NCBI RefSeq assembly: GCF_000380335.1
Contig: NC_021149.1
Span: 1,736,001-1,800,000 of the forward strand
Reading direction: 5' to 3'
Origin: Azotobacter vinelandii CA
GTDB taxonomy: Bacteria > Pseudomonadota > Gammaproteobacteria > Pseudomonadales > Pseudomonadaceae
Length of the DNA stretch: 64,000 bases
Shown piece by piece: positions 21,753-30,049 of this stretch. The notes beneath the pieces are model-generated. The model was not told where the DNA came from, searched no databases, and saw only the letters and a program-made list of their open reading frames with translations. Numbering within the stretch: position 1 is the first letter of the stretch; every line of letters begins with the position of its first letter. A program made the position numbers and the translations under genes.

Positions 21753-22724
21753 TCAGGCCCGGTCGATCGTTGTCAGCAGCGGGCCATAGCTGGTTACCCG
21801 CACCGGCAGGGTTTCCGCCAGCGAGCGCAGGGCCTGCTGGATGTCGTCCACCTGGAAAATGCCGAAGGTGCGGATCTCGGCGGCAGCCGGGCTGATCCGC
21901 AGCAATCCCGGATAGTAGGGGCGCATGGCCTCGATCAGCCGGCCGAGCGGTTCGTCGCGGCTTTCCAGGTAACCCTGGCTCCAGGTGGCGCGGGTCAGCA
22001 GGCTGGCATCGGCCGGTCGCATGCCCCGTTCGTCGAACCAGGCCGCTTGGCCGGGGTGCAGAAGGGTTTCGCTGCCGTCCCGCTGCTGCAACCAGGCATC
22101 CTGCCGCAGCACGCTGACCAGGCTGCGCCCGGCCTCCTGGCGAACCAGCAGTCGAGTCTCCGAGGCTTTCACCTGTCCCTGCGCGGTGACGATCACGAAG
22201 GGGCGCAACGGGTCCGCGGCGACTTGTGCCAGCAGCTCGCCTTCATGCAGGTGGATGCGCCGGCGGGCATCGTTGAAATGCACGTCCAGCGCGGTACGCG
22301 CATTGAGGATCAGCTGCGTGCCGTCGGCGAGGGTGACGCTCTTGCGCTGCGCCGTACTGGTGTGGTGATCGGCCAGCAGGCCGTGCAGCGGCGCCAGCCG
22401 GTCGACGGCGGCTGTGCCGGACAGCCCGAGGGCCAGCAGCGACAGCCCTCCCAGCAGGCGGCGGCGCTGGGCCGAGGCTGGCGTATCCAGGGCTCGCTTG
22501 GCCGCGTCCAGTTGACCGGGACTGCGGACCTCGGCCCGTTGCAGGTCGGCCAATGGCTGTTGCAGCAAACCGTTGACCCGTTGCCAGGCGGCGACATGGC
22601 GGGAATCGGCGGCCAGCCAGGCGGCGAAGGCCTGCCGATCCTCGGAGGTCGCGCGCTCGGGATCGAGCCGCAGCGTCCAGTCCACGGCGCTTTGGGTCGG
22701 CGCATCCAGTCGGGGAGGCTTCAT
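21753..22724 (-). CDS. fecR: FecR-type anti-sigma/transmembrane signal protein
   Basis: Inner-membrane sigma regulator, 323 residues. The N-terminal cytoplasmic DUF4880 part has DWTLRLDPERATSEDRQAF and AWLAADSRHVAAWQRVN (about 14-50); one membrane helix follows near residues 85-105 (LLGGLSLLALGLSGTAAVD), then the periplasmic FecR domain with VTLADGTQLILNARTALDV and LHEGELLAQV. It should pass the receptor signal to the FecI-type sigma factor. ATG 22724 overlaps the fecI stop by 4 bases (ATGA). Confidence 0.9.
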   Translation of the reverse strand: MKPPRLDAPTQSAVDWTLRLDPERATSEDRQAFAAWLAADSRHVAAWQRVNGLLQQPLADLQRAEVRSPGQLDAAKRALDTPASAQRRRLLGGLSLLALGLSGTAAVDRLAPLHGLLADHHTSTAQRKSVTLADGTQLILNARTALDVHFNDARRRIHLHEGELLAQVAADPLRPFVIVTAQGQVKASETRLLVRQEAGRSLVSVLRQDAWLQQRDGSETLLHPGQAAWFDERGMRPADASLLTRATWSQGYLESRDEPLGRLIEAMRPYYPGLLRISPAAAEIRTFGIFQVDDIQQALRSLAETLPVRVTSYGPLLTTIDRA

Positions 22725-23233
22725 GGCTGTTCGGGGTCCCGCGTCAGGCAGTGGATGTAGGCGCGTCGCAGGTCGCGTTCGACCGTTGCCAGGGAGACGC
22801 CCAGCCGCTCGGCGATGGCCTGTTGGCCGAGGCCGTCCAGCCGGTTGAGCAGGAAGGCTCGGCGGGCGCGCAGGGGCAGGCCGTCCAGTAACCGGTCGAT
22901 GGCTTCGATGGCCTCGCGGACCAGCGCGATATCTTCCTCGGAAGGTGCGAAGCGTTCCGGCAATTGGGCGAGGGCGTCGAGATAGCTGCGCTCCAGTTGC
23001 CGCCGCCGCCAGAGGTTGCACAGCAGGCGTTTGGCCAGGGTGCCCAGGAAGGCCCGCGGTTCCTGGATCTGTTCCAACTGTCGGGAATTCAGGGCACGCA
23101 GAAAGGTATCCTGGGTCAGGTCGGCCGCATCCTGGGGACACTGTAGTCGCCGGCTCAGCCAGCCGCGCAGCCAGCGATGGTTTTCCCGGTAGAGCGTTGC
23201 CAGCAGGGCGTTCGGATCGGAAGTCGTCGGCAC
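22721..23233 (-). CDS. fecI: FecI-type ECF sigma factor
   Basis: Iron-starvation ECF sigma factor of 170 residues. Region 2 is seen in CPQDAADLTQDTFLRAL (about 33-49) and region 4 in LPLRARRAFLLNRLDGLGQQAIAERLGVSLATVERDL (about 117-153). The start is a GTG at 23233. It should direct RNA polymerase to the receptor gene downstream when FecR signals ligand binding. A Fur box lies 25-43 bases upstream, so the pair is iron-repressed, as in other FecIR systems. Confidence 0.9.
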   Translation of the reverse strand: MPTTSDPNALLATLYRENHRWLRGWLSRRLQCPQDAADLTQDTFLRALNSRQLEQIQEPRAFLGTLAKRLLCNLWRRRQLERSYLDALAQLPERFAPSEEDIALVREAIEAIDRLLDGLPLRARRAFLLNRLDGLGQQAIAERLGVSLATVERDLRRAYIHCLTRDPEQP

Positions 23234-23257
23234 GGTACTGCTTCGATATCACTAAAT

Positions 23258-23276
23258 GAGAATTTTTTTCATTATC
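23258..23276 (-). promoter_or_regulatory. Fur box upstream of fecI
   Basis: The 19-mer from 23258 to 23276 agrees with the palindromic Fur consensus at 14 of 19 positions, with one half (TCATTATC side) perfect. Position immediately before fecI fits iron repression. Confidence 0.7.
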
Positions 23277-23453
23277 CGTGCGAAGCAGGTTTTGTTGTCA
23301 ATCGCTGTCTGGCTCGACAGCCGATGAAATCCGACCGCTGACGCTGAAGGCGCTTGCAGGCATTCCCGCCGGGCTGCAAGAACGGATGCATCCGCGCTCG
23401 TCGGTCTCGTTCCCCCGGCAGGTTCCCTGGAAGGACTGGCCTTCGGGAGATTT

Positions 23454-23577
23454 ATTCGGCGCCGTGGCGTTCGACGACAAGGCGGACATGAAGGACGTGA
23501 AGCAGGCCTTGCGGCGGGGCGGGGAGAGCCGGGCCGGGCGTCCGATCGAGGTGAGCGAAACGCCGCCGGTCGGCCCG
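23454..23577 (+). pseudogene. Remnant of a DUF4432 gene 3' end
   Basis: In frame on the plus strand this reads DKADMKDVKQALRRGGESRAG then RPIEVSETPPV, matching the C-terminus of the DUF4432 protein (DQADVERALQ and RPTEVRETPLV). No start or upstream domain is left and the stop is lost, so it is a truncated, decayed paralogue. The preceding part of the spacer, 23277-23453, has no feature I can name. Confidence 0.65.
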
Positions 23578-23658
23578 GGCGGGAAGCGATTGCGTACCGG
23601 CTACCGCTTTCGTTCGGAGCGGTGGCCGGTGCGCCGGAGTGACTCGAATGCCACGGAT
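23533..23658 (+). repeat. Direct repeat copy 2
   Basis: Second copy of the repeat at 19062-19188, same orientation, differing by scattered substitutions and a 3-base indel. It lies just beyond the fecI promoter region, on the far side of the receptor cassette. Confidence 0.8.
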
Positions 23659-23662
23659 AACC

Positions 23663-23974
23663 TCAATCCGTACAGCCGCTCGTATCCGGATATAAGTATT
23701 CGATGGTCCTTATCGCACCGGTCGAGTCCTTGTAAGTCATTCTGGCCGGAATGGGGCCGCAATGGGCCGGCGCCGTACGGAGATATTCGAACTCCAGGGG
23801 CTCGGCGATATCCAGATTCATATTGTATTTGTAAGGCATTGTTTCGACGGTCGATGGATGGGCGATTTCAGTATTGCTGGAGTTTCTGTGGTTGATATCG
23901 GCCATGGCCAGGGAGGCAGTCGTGGATACGATCATGGCAATGAAAAGTTTCGTGGTTTTCGTCTTCGGTTTCAT
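23663..23974 (-). CDS. DUF2790 family secreted small protein
   Basis: Small exported protein of 103 residues. A signal peptide (residues 1-23, ending SLAMA) precedes a short linker and the DUF2790 domain: MPYKYNMNLDIAEPLEF then MTYKDSTGAIRTIEYLY, the PYKYGM and MTYxDSxG blocks seen in many Pseudomonas paralogues. Function of the family is unknown to me; expression often responds to metal or envelope stress in pseudomonads (general knowledge, weak). The frame stays open upstream to 24199, but the codons there are atypical and ATG 23974 gives a clean signal peptide. Confidence 0.75.
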   Translation of the reverse strand: MKPKTKTTKLFIAMIVSTTASLAMADINHRNSSNTEIAHPSTVETMPYKYNMNLDIAEPLEFEYLRTAPAHCGPIPARMTYKDSTGAIRTIEYLYPDTSGCTD

Positions 23975-24622
23975 AGGCGATATTTCGACAGGCAATAAAA
24001 ATCTCGAAGATGCGGAGTTCATGACTCGGCACCGAATTTCGTGAGGTTGCGAGAGGTCGCCGGACAAGGGGCCGGCCGACCGTGCCCGTGCTAGACGAGG
24101 CTCATGGGGTGTCGTGCGCTGGCCGCGGGCCGGGCTGACGGTGGCGCCAGGCGTGGGTTCCGGGCCTGTTGCGCGCCGTTCGCGAGCGTTGTCCGCCACG
24201 GCCGCCGGGTGCGGTATCTTCGAGCGGTATGGATGCTTCCACTTCTACGCACGGCACGTACTGTTCGGTTGTTCCGGTTGTTCATGTCATGCCTCCTGAG
24301 TCGAACAGGAATTGGTGGTGGCCAGTCTATTCGGCCACCGCGATGCACGATGACAACGTAATAAAATTGAAAGATTGAATCCACCCGGCAAATGAAACTG
24401 AATGCAACCGATTGATGTTTTCTCCCGGAAATGCCGTCGACTCCTGTCCGGGCGGGACGTTGCAGGCTTTTCGTCGAACAAATACTTACATTTAAAAGTT
24501 TATTTACATTTATCTTCACTCGTAAGCGGGGGCATATATTGCGCGACTTCCGGATATATGTTCCACGTCGTCTATGAAAGAACTCGGTGATGGCAGATGG
24601 ATATATTTTCCCACAATAACAA
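23975..24622. other. Gene-free stretch upstream of DUF2790 gene
   Basis: About 650 bases, becoming AT-rich between 24360 and 24560. Short open frames exist but none has a ribosome site or family resemblance. It presumably holds the promoter of the DUF2790 gene. No repeat or RNA gene was recognised. Confidence 0.5.
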
Positions 24623-24652
24623 CCGGGGTACCGGTCCTGTCCGGTACCCCGG
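24608..24652 (-). terminator. Rho-independent terminator of the MFS gene
   Basis: CCGGGGTACCGG (24623-24634) and CCGGTACCCCGG (24641-24652) form a perfect 12-bp stem with loop TCCTGT. On the minus strand TTGTTATTGTG follows. It lies 15 bases after the MFS stop. Confidence 0.85.
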
Positions 24653-24666
24653 CTGTCGGCCGTTGC

Positions 24667-25905
24667 TCAGTCCGCCCGCACCTGTCGCGGTTCTGCCCTG
24701 AAGCCGTGGGTCCTGGCCATCCCGGCGCAAAGCAGGGCGGCCGCGAGCAGCCCCAGCAGCACCCAGGGGAAAGCGCCCACGCCGGCGGTTTCCAGCAGCA
24801 GACCGCCGAACACGCCGCCGCCGGCGATGGCGAGATTCCAGACCGTGACGATCATCGATTGGGCCAGGTCGGCGCCCTCGCCGGCGGCATCCGCCGAAGC
24901 CGTCTGCAGCAGTGTCGCCGCACCGCCGAAGATGAGGCCCCATACCGCCACGCCGGCGTGGACCACGGCCGGCTGCGTACCGCCAAAGCCCAGCGCCAGC
25001 GATGCCAGGGCGAATCCGCCGAGGCTGAGCAGCACCAGGGCACGCAGCCAGCGGTCGATCAGCAGGCCGACGATCCAGATGCCCAGCAGGGCCGAGGCTC
25101 CGAACACCAGCAGAATCCGGTCCACGCTGGTGCTCATGCCGGCCGGCGCCAGGAAGGGCGCGATGTAGGTGTAGAGGATGTTGTGCGCCAGCACCCAGAG
25201 CAGGATCACCAGCAGGACCGGGCGTACGCCGGGGATCGCGAAGACCTGGCGTATGCCCAGGCGCCGCTCGGCCGCCCGCCCGGGGAAATCCGGTACCTTG
25301 CGCAGTACCCAGACCGCCAGGATCAGGGTCAGCCCGGACATCAGACCGAAGGCCATCCGCCAGCCGACCAGGGCGCCAAGCCAGGTTCCCGCCGGTACGC
25401 CCAGCGAAAGGGCGAGCGGCGTGCCCACCATCGCGATGGCCATGGCGCGCCCTTGCAGTGGGGCGGCCACCATGCGGCGCGCATGACCGGCCAGCAGGCC
25501 CCAGGCCAGGCCGGCGGCGACGCCCGCCAGGAAGCGGGCGAGCAGTGTGAGCGGGTAGCTGGACGACAGCGCGGTGATGCTGTTGAACAGCAGGAAACCG
25601 CCGATGGCGAGCAGGAGCAGCGGCTTTCGTCGCCAGCCGGCGGTCAGGGTGATCAGGGGAATCGCCGCAACCAGCGAGCCGAGCGCGTAGGCGCTGACCA
25701 ACTGGCCGGCCAGCGCCTGCGAAATGTCGAGTCCCCGGCCGAGCTGCGGCAAGAGTCCGGCCGGGAGGGTTTCGGTGAGGATGGCGATGAAGCCGGTCAT
25801 GGCCAGGGCCAGCAGGGCGGACAGGGGAAGTCGCTCGGCAACGGTCGTGCTGGCGGGCTGCCGGGAGTCCGATACGGCGCCGGGCGAGTGTTGCGATTGG
25901 TTCAT
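24667..25905 (-). CDS. MFS transporter, DHA1 drug-efflux type
   Basis: Inner-membrane efflux permease of 412 residues with twelve helices. The start GFIAILTETLPAGLLPQLGRGL (about 37-58) is the ETLPAGLLP-type motif of the sugar-efflux/arabinose-efflux (SetA/AraJ-like) DHA1 branch; RFLAGVAAGLAWGLLAGHARRM around 122-143 is the MFS motif B region. The ATG overlaps the stop of a short frame that preserves a serine-hydrolase remnant (ATGA). A LysR-type regulator is divergent 360 bases away, the common arrangement for inducible efflux. Confidence 0.87.
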   Translation of the reverse strand: MNQSQHSPGAVSDSRQPASTTVAERLPLSALLALAMTGFIAILTETLPAGLLPQLGRGLDISQALAGQLVSAYALGSLVAAIPLITLTAGWRRKPLLLLAIGGFLLFNSITALSSSYPLTLLARFLAGVAAGLAWGLLAGHARRMVAAPLQGRAMAIAMVGTPLALSLGVPAGTWLGALVGWRMAFGLMSGLTLILAVWVLRKVPDFPGRAAERRLGIRQVFAIPGVRPVLLVILLWVLAHNILYTYIAPFLAPAGMSTSVDRILLVFGASALLGIWIVGLLIDRWLRALVLLSLGGFALASLALGFGGTQPAVVHAGVAVWGLIFGGAATLLQTASADAAGEGADLAQSMIVTVWNLAIAGGGVFGGLLLETAGVGAFPWVLLGLLAAALLCAGMARTHGFRAEPRQVRAD

Positions 25906-26174
25906 GCCCGTACCCCGCCCGGTCGATGGAGCGTATCGCGCAACGCGCCGACGGCACGGCCGGACATGTCTGCAGGGACGGTGTCGGTCAGCGCCACGCC
26001 GAAGGTCGGCCAGACCCGCGGCGCGGCGATAGACCCGTTCTGCGTTTTCGACAATGGCACCGCGGCGCCGGCCAGGCACCGTTCGGCCAGCGCCGTATCG
26101 ATGAGCGCATCGACGCGTTCTGGAAGGCCTTCGGTGCGATCTGTTCGGGATAAGCGATCGGCGTGGATGGACAT
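25902..26174 (-). pseudogene. Remnant of a class C beta-lactamase-like serine hydrolase
   Basis: From ATG 26174 the frame reads LPERVDALIDTALAERCLAGAAV, the usual N-terminus of beta-lactamase-related serine hydrolases. The expected continuation, ERVYRRAAGLAD, is present but in another frame (about 26020-26055), and the SxxK catalytic region and some 300 residues are absent. The first frame runs on for 90 codons and ends overlapping the MFS start. I read this as a frameshifted, internally deleted gene; a short new peptide cannot be excluded. Confidence 0.6.
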
Positions 26175-26265
26175 GGGCTTGCCTTGGTTTCGGAAGGTCG
26201 CGAAACCATAGAAGCGCGTCCGCTCCGGAAAAAGTCGGGTAGAGTTCCTGATTATCCGGAACGAA

Positions 26266-27174
26266 ATGTCCGTAATGAAAGCACCCCTGGACAGTCTGAG
26301 CGGCTTCATCGTTTTCGTGCAGGTCGCCGAGACGCGCAGCTTTGTCGCGGCCGGCCGGGTGCTGGGAATCTCGGCTTCGGCCGTCGGCAAGCGGGTGGCG
26401 CGGCTGGAGGAGAAACTGGGGGTGCGCCTGTTCCACCGCAGCACGCGCAGCATCGCCCTGACCGCGGAAGGGGCGCTGTTCCTCGAACGCAGTCGGCGCA
26501 TCCTGGCCGAGATAGAGGCGACGGAACTTGCGCTTTCGCGCACCGCCGGGGCGCCGCGCGGGCGCCTGCGCGTGAGTCTGCCGCTGGTCAGCTCGCTGGT
26601 GCTGCCGGTACTGGCCGACTTCATGGCCGAGTACCCGGAGATCGAGCTGGATCTGGATTTCACCGATCGTCTGGTGGACGTCATCGATGAAGGATTCGAT
26701 GTGGTGGTGCGCACCGGCCAGTTGTCCGATTCGCGGCTGTCGGCCCGGCGGCTCGGCGCCTTCCGCCTGCTGGTGGTCGGCTCGCCCGACTACCTCGAAC
26801 GCCGGGGCGTTCCCCGGCGTCCGGCCGACCTGGCCGGTCATGCCTGCCTGCATTATCGCTTTTCCAACACCGGCAAGCTCGAACCCTGGCCGCTGCGCCG
26901 GCTGCCGGACGAGCCCGAGCCGCAGTTGCCCGTCTCCATGGTCTGCAACAACATCGAGACGCGGGTGTGCTTCGCGCAGCGTGGCCGTGGGCTCGCCTGC
27001 CTGCCCGACTTCGCCATCCGCGGCGCCCTGGCCGAAGGCCGCTTGCGCAGCGTGCTGGACGATTACATGGAGGGTACGGGGTACTTTTACCTGCTCTGGC
27101 CTTCCGGGCGACAGGTTTCGCCCCGGCTGCGGGCCTTCATCGACTTCCTGGGGGCGAGGATGTTTCCGGGATAG
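26266..27174 (+). CDS. LysR family transcriptional regulator
   Basis: DNA-binding regulator of 302 residues. The N-terminal winged helix (about 5-65) contains FVQVAETRSFVAAGRVLGIS and VGKRVARLEEKLGVRLFHRST; the rest is a two-lobed effector domain with LRVSLPLVSSLVLPVLADF at its first strand. ATG 26275 (three codons on) is an equally possible start. It is divergent from the hydrolase relic and MFS exporter and probably controls them. Confidence 0.9.
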   Translation: MSVMKAPLDSLSGFIVFVQVAETRSFVAAGRVLGISASAVGKRVARLEEKLGVRLFHRSTRSIALTAEGALFLERSRRILAEIEATELALSRTAGAPRGRLRVSLPLVSSLVLPVLADFMAEYPEIELDLDFTDRLVDVIDEGFDVVVRTGQLSDSRLSARRLGAFRLLVVGSPDYLERRGVPRRPADLAGHACLHYRFSNTGKLEPWPLRRLPDEPEPQLPVSMVCNNIETRVCFAQRGRGLACLPDFAIRGALAEGRLRSVLDDYMEGTGYFYLLWPSGRQVSPRLRAFIDFLGARMFPG

Positions 27175-27191
27175 GGCTCCGGTACGGCGAG

Positions 27192-27226
27192 AGGGGCGCT
27201 GCGGGCAGGAGCCCCCGGCGCCCTTT
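27192..27226 (+). terminator. Hairpin between convergent LysR and inaA-like genes
   Basis: GGGCGC (27194-27199) pairs with GCGCCC (27218-27223), with an inner GGGC/GCCC pair, followed by TTT. It lies 20 bases after the LysR stop and before the end of the convergent gene. Confidence 0.45.
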
Positions 27227-27234
27227 CCGAAGGA

Positions 27235-27933
27235 TCAGCCTGCGGCCATGGCCTGGTCGTAGGCGGCTTTGAAGAAGGCCCATTCGGCCGGCGATATGGC
27301 CGGGCTGTGGCGGCGCAACTGGTCCACGTCGCGGCGCGAGGCGGTGGCGACGCGCAGGCGCCGACGACTCTTCTCCAGGTCGATCAGGGCGATCTCCACC
27401 TGCGGCTGTCCGTTGCATTCCTCGACCTTGACGAAGATGTGCTTGGGATAGCAGCAGCCATGTTCCCAGCGGCCCCGGTGCAGGCGGCTGAGGGTCAGGG
27501 CCAGTTGTTCGAGCATCTGCCGGTGGACCGCGTCGCCCCACCGCTGGCGTGCGTCGCCCTGGTACCAGGCATCCAGGCTGACGAAGCCTTCCAGCGATTC
27601 GGTGACCAGCAGGGCCTGCCATTTGCCCGCGGTCTTGCGCGCCGAGCAGAAGACGATCTTCGGCAAGCGCACGCCGAGGCGTCCGATGGCCTCGAAGGCG
27701 TCCTGCTCGCGCAGCACCGTGGGCCGGCCGAGGGGGTAGCGCAGCGAGTGGTAGAGGTGCCCGGTCTGGCGCTTGCTGTAGAGCGGCACGCTGAACGCGC
27801 TCAGGCGCTGTACGCCGCTTTCCCCGGCACGACGGGCATTGGGTTCCTCGACCCATTCCCCCTGGCGGTTCCACCAGGACTGGAAGGTGCCGACGAAGGA
27901 GTCCAACGGCCGCAAGGCGATCGATTCGTTCAC
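27235..27933 (-). CDS. InaA/Kdo-kinase family lipopolysaccharide kinase-like protein
   Basis: Protein kinase-fold protein of 232 residues, like the RfaP/KdkA/InaA group that phosphorylates LPS core sugars. The catalytic-loop equivalent is HGCCYPKHIFV near residue 157 and the metal Asp lies in ALIDLEKSRRR near 178. Start is GTG 27933 with AAGAGG in front; the TGA of the methyltransferase overlaps this GTG (GTGA). The order kinase, methyltransferase, colS, colR is that of P. aeruginosa PA4378-PA4381. Confidence 0.82.
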   Translation of the reverse strand: MNESIALRPLDSFVGTFQSWWNRQGEWVEEPNARRAGESGVQRLSAFSVPLYSKRQTGHLYHSLRYPLGRPTVLREQDAFEAIGRLGVRLPKIVFCSARKTAGKWQALLVTESLEGFVSLDAWYQGDARQRWGDAVHRQMLEQLALTLSRLHRGRWEHGCCYPKHIFVKVEECNGQPQVEIALIDLEKSRRRLRVATASRRDVDQLRRHSPAISPAEWAFFKAAYDQAMAAG

Positions 27934-28625
27934 GCTGAGGTCCTCTTGTGCAACACATAGATGCGCCGCATGGCATAGCCGGGCAGGGCATCGTGGTGCC
28001 CGGCGATGTCGAAGCCGACTTCGCGGAATTCGGCCTCGATGGTCGAGCGCTCGATGACGAAGCGGTTGCGCTTCTCCTCGCGACCCTCCCGGGCGGCGCG
28101 CAGCCGCGCCAGGTAGCGGCGCCGCCAGGCCTTGAAGTTGCCGTCCACCCAGAGGGAGACGATCAGGCTGTCGCGGCTGACCCGGTGGAACTCGCGGAGG
28201 ATGGCCAGCCGGCTGTCGCGGTCGGCGACGTGGTGCAGCAGGCGCATGCAGAGGATGCCGTCGACCGCGTTGTCGGGCAGGTCGATGGCGACGGGGGCGG
28301 CCTGGAAGGTCCGCACCCGGGCCAGCACCTCGTCGGGGTGCCTGGCCTCGACCATCGACAGGATTTCCGCCGAGCTGTCGGCGGCGAGCACTACCCGTTC
28401 GGGATGCTCGGTCAGCAGGGGCCAGAAGCGACCGGCGCCGCACGGCAGGTCCAGGATCAGGTTGGGTTCGCCGGCCTGCTTCAGTGCACGCCGGACCAGT
28501 TGTCCGTCACGCCAGTGGGACAGTTGCCGGACAAGACGGTCGCAATGCCTGGCCAGGCGTTGTGCGGTCTGGGTCTGACCGAATTGGCGTGGTAGTTCCA
28601 GTCCGCTGATGCGTGTTCTCGACAT
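27930..28625 (-). CDS. Class I SAM-dependent methyltransferase
   Basis: Cytoplasmic methyltransferase of 231 residues. The SAM-binding motif I is LILDLPCGAGRFWPLL near residues 56-71, followed by VLAADSSAEIL and DGILCMRLLHHV, the standard Rossmann methyltransferase order. Substrate unknown. It is translationally coupled to the InaA-like kinase downstream and lies 114 bases after colS, consistent with a ColRS-linked envelope modification role (inference from conserved neighbourhood). Confidence 0.85.
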   Translation of the reverse strand: MSRTRISGLELPRQFGQTQTAQRLARHCDRLVRQLSHWRDGQLVRRALKQAGEPNLILDLPCGAGRFWPLLTEHPERVVLAADSSAEILSMVEARHPDEVLARVRTFQAAPVAIDLPDNAVDGILCMRLLHHVADRDSRLAILREFHRVSRDSLIVSLWVDGNFKAWRRRYLARLRAAREGREEKRNRFVIERSTIEAEFREVGFDIAGHHDALPGYAMRRIYVLHKRTSA

Positions 28626-28739
28626 GGCAAGAGTTTGTTGGGCTGGGGGAAGATGGTGGCGATTTTACCGTGAAATCCGCTGGAAGGTGACCAAAAAATG
28701 ACAAGGATGGCGGCGTTGGCGTTCCGTTCGTCGCAGCGG

Positions 28740-30005
28740 CTATTTCAGGCTGACCCGGAAGCAACTGCCGCTCGGCTCCAGGTCGCTCACTCGTACCTGC
28801 CAGCCCTGGTGCGTGCAGATCCGCTTGACCAGCGACAGCCCGAGGCCCAGCCCCTCGCCACGCGCCTGCTCGCCGCGCACGAAGGGCTGGAAGATGCGCT
28901 CGCGGTGCTCGGCGGGAATGCCCGCGCCGCTGTCCTCGACGCGGAATCCGCCCTTCTCGAGGATCAGCCGCACCGTGCCGTTCTCGGTGTAGTGCAGGGC
29001 GTTGCGCAGCAGGTTGGAGAGAACCGTGCTCAGAAAAGTGAGGTTGTAGGAGGCGCTGTCGGTGTCCTCCACGACCAGTTCGAAGTTCAGGCCCTTGGCG
29101 CGTATCGGTGGTCCCCAGCGCCGGCTCTGCTCCTCCGCCACGCTGGCCAGGGTGGCGCTGCCACCGCTGGCGGCCTCTTCGCGGCGGGCGCGGGCGAGGA
29201 TCAGGAAGGTCTGCACCAGCTCGTGCATTTCCTGGGCGGCCCGGCCGATCCGCTCCACCTGGCGGTTGGCCTGGGCTGGCAGTTCGGTTTCGCGCAGCAG
29301 TTCGCAGGAGCCTTGGATGACCATCAGCGGGGTGCGCAACTCGTGGCTGACGTCGCTGGTGAACAGGCGCTCGCGCTCCAGGCTCTGGCGCAACTGGCCG
29401 AGGGTGCTGTCGAAGGCCGCTGCCAGGTGGCCGACCTCGTCGTCGGGGTATTCCGGCGCCAGGGGCGGGGCCAGCGGCAGCAACTGGTCGCGGTGTCGGA
29501 CCTGGCGCGCGAGGCGAATCACCGGTGCGATCACCTTGCGCGCCAGCAGCAGGCCGAGCAGCCAGGCGCCGACCACGCTCAGCAGGAAGCTGAACAGGAT
29601 CCCCCGGAACAGCATCTGCTCGCGCGCCTCGAACTCGCTCTGGTCCTCCACCAGCATGTAGGTCTGGCCGTCGCGCTTCATCACGTAGATGTAGTAGGCG
29701 CGCTCGCCCTCGCGCAGTTCGCTGAAGCCTTTTTCGGCATGCCGCAGCGACTCGGGGATGGCGTAGGGCGGCAGGTCCGAGGCGAAGAAGCGGGTGGCCG
29801 AGTCCAGGCGCGGGATATGGCCCTGCCTGATGTCCTGGTTGATCACGGTGTCCAGTTCGCTCTTGAGTTCCTGGGAGACCAGGTGGCGCTCGACGAAGTG
29901 GACGATGGCGACGATGCTCAGGGAGAAGAAGCCGCTGACCACCAGGGTCATCAGGGTGAAGGCGATGACGATGCGTCGGGCGAAAGGCTGCTTGGGGTGT
30001 GTCAT
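28740..30005 (-). CDS. colS: Sensor histidine kinase ColS
   Basis: Membrane sensor kinase of 421 residues. Helix 1 at about 14-38, a periplasmic loop to about 145 with acidic ExxE-type residues as in metal-sensing ColS, helix 2 at about 146-172, then HAMP, the H-box FTSDVSHELRTPL near residue 225, N-box LLRNALHY near 335 and G-boxes VEDSGAGIP and GLGLGLSLV. ColS senses excess zinc or iron and envelope stress in pseudomonads. Its ATG 30005 lies inside an inverted repeat (30000-30048) related to a nearby mobile element, so the start codon and first residues are contributed by that repeat. Confidence 0.9.
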   Translation of the reverse strand: MTHPKQPFARRIVIAFTLMTLVVSGFFSLSIVAIVHFVERHLVSQELKSELDTVINQDIRQGHIPRLDSATRFFASDLPPYAIPESLRHAEKGFSELREGERAYYIYVMKRDGQTYMLVEDQSEFEAREQMLFRGILFSFLLSVVGAWLLGLLLARKVIAPVIRLARQVRHRDQLLPLAPPLAPEYPDDEVGHLAAAFDSTLGQLRQSLERERLFTSDVSHELRTPLMVIQGSCELLRETELPAQANRQVERIGRAAQEMHELVQTFLILARARREEAASGGSATLASVAEEQSRRWGPPIRAKGLNFELVVEDTDSASYNLTFLSTVLSNLLRNALHYTENGTVRLILEKGGFRVEDSGAGIPAEHRERIFQPFVRGEQARGEGLGLGLSLVKRICTHQGWQVRVSDLEPSGSCFRVSLK

Positions 30006-30049
30006 CCGTTGTTTCCTCGCAACGGGGAAATAATGGATGGCACGCCCTA
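30000..30049 (-). repeat. Collapsed inverted repeat forming the colR-colS spacer
   Basis: On the minus strand it starts at the colR TAG with AGGGCGTGCCATCC, continues ATTATTTCCCCGTTGCG, then mirrors itself as AGGAAACAACGGATGACAC ending in the colS start. Both arms resemble the ends of the element at 30893-31159. It is a near-perfect palindrome with no core, and should fold into a long hairpin in the colR-colS transcript. Confidence 0.75.

Noticed and set aside
24091-24519. 142-codon frame on the minus strand
   Set aside because: Codon use is unlike the neighbours, there is no ribosome site, and the translation is Arg-rich with no domain.
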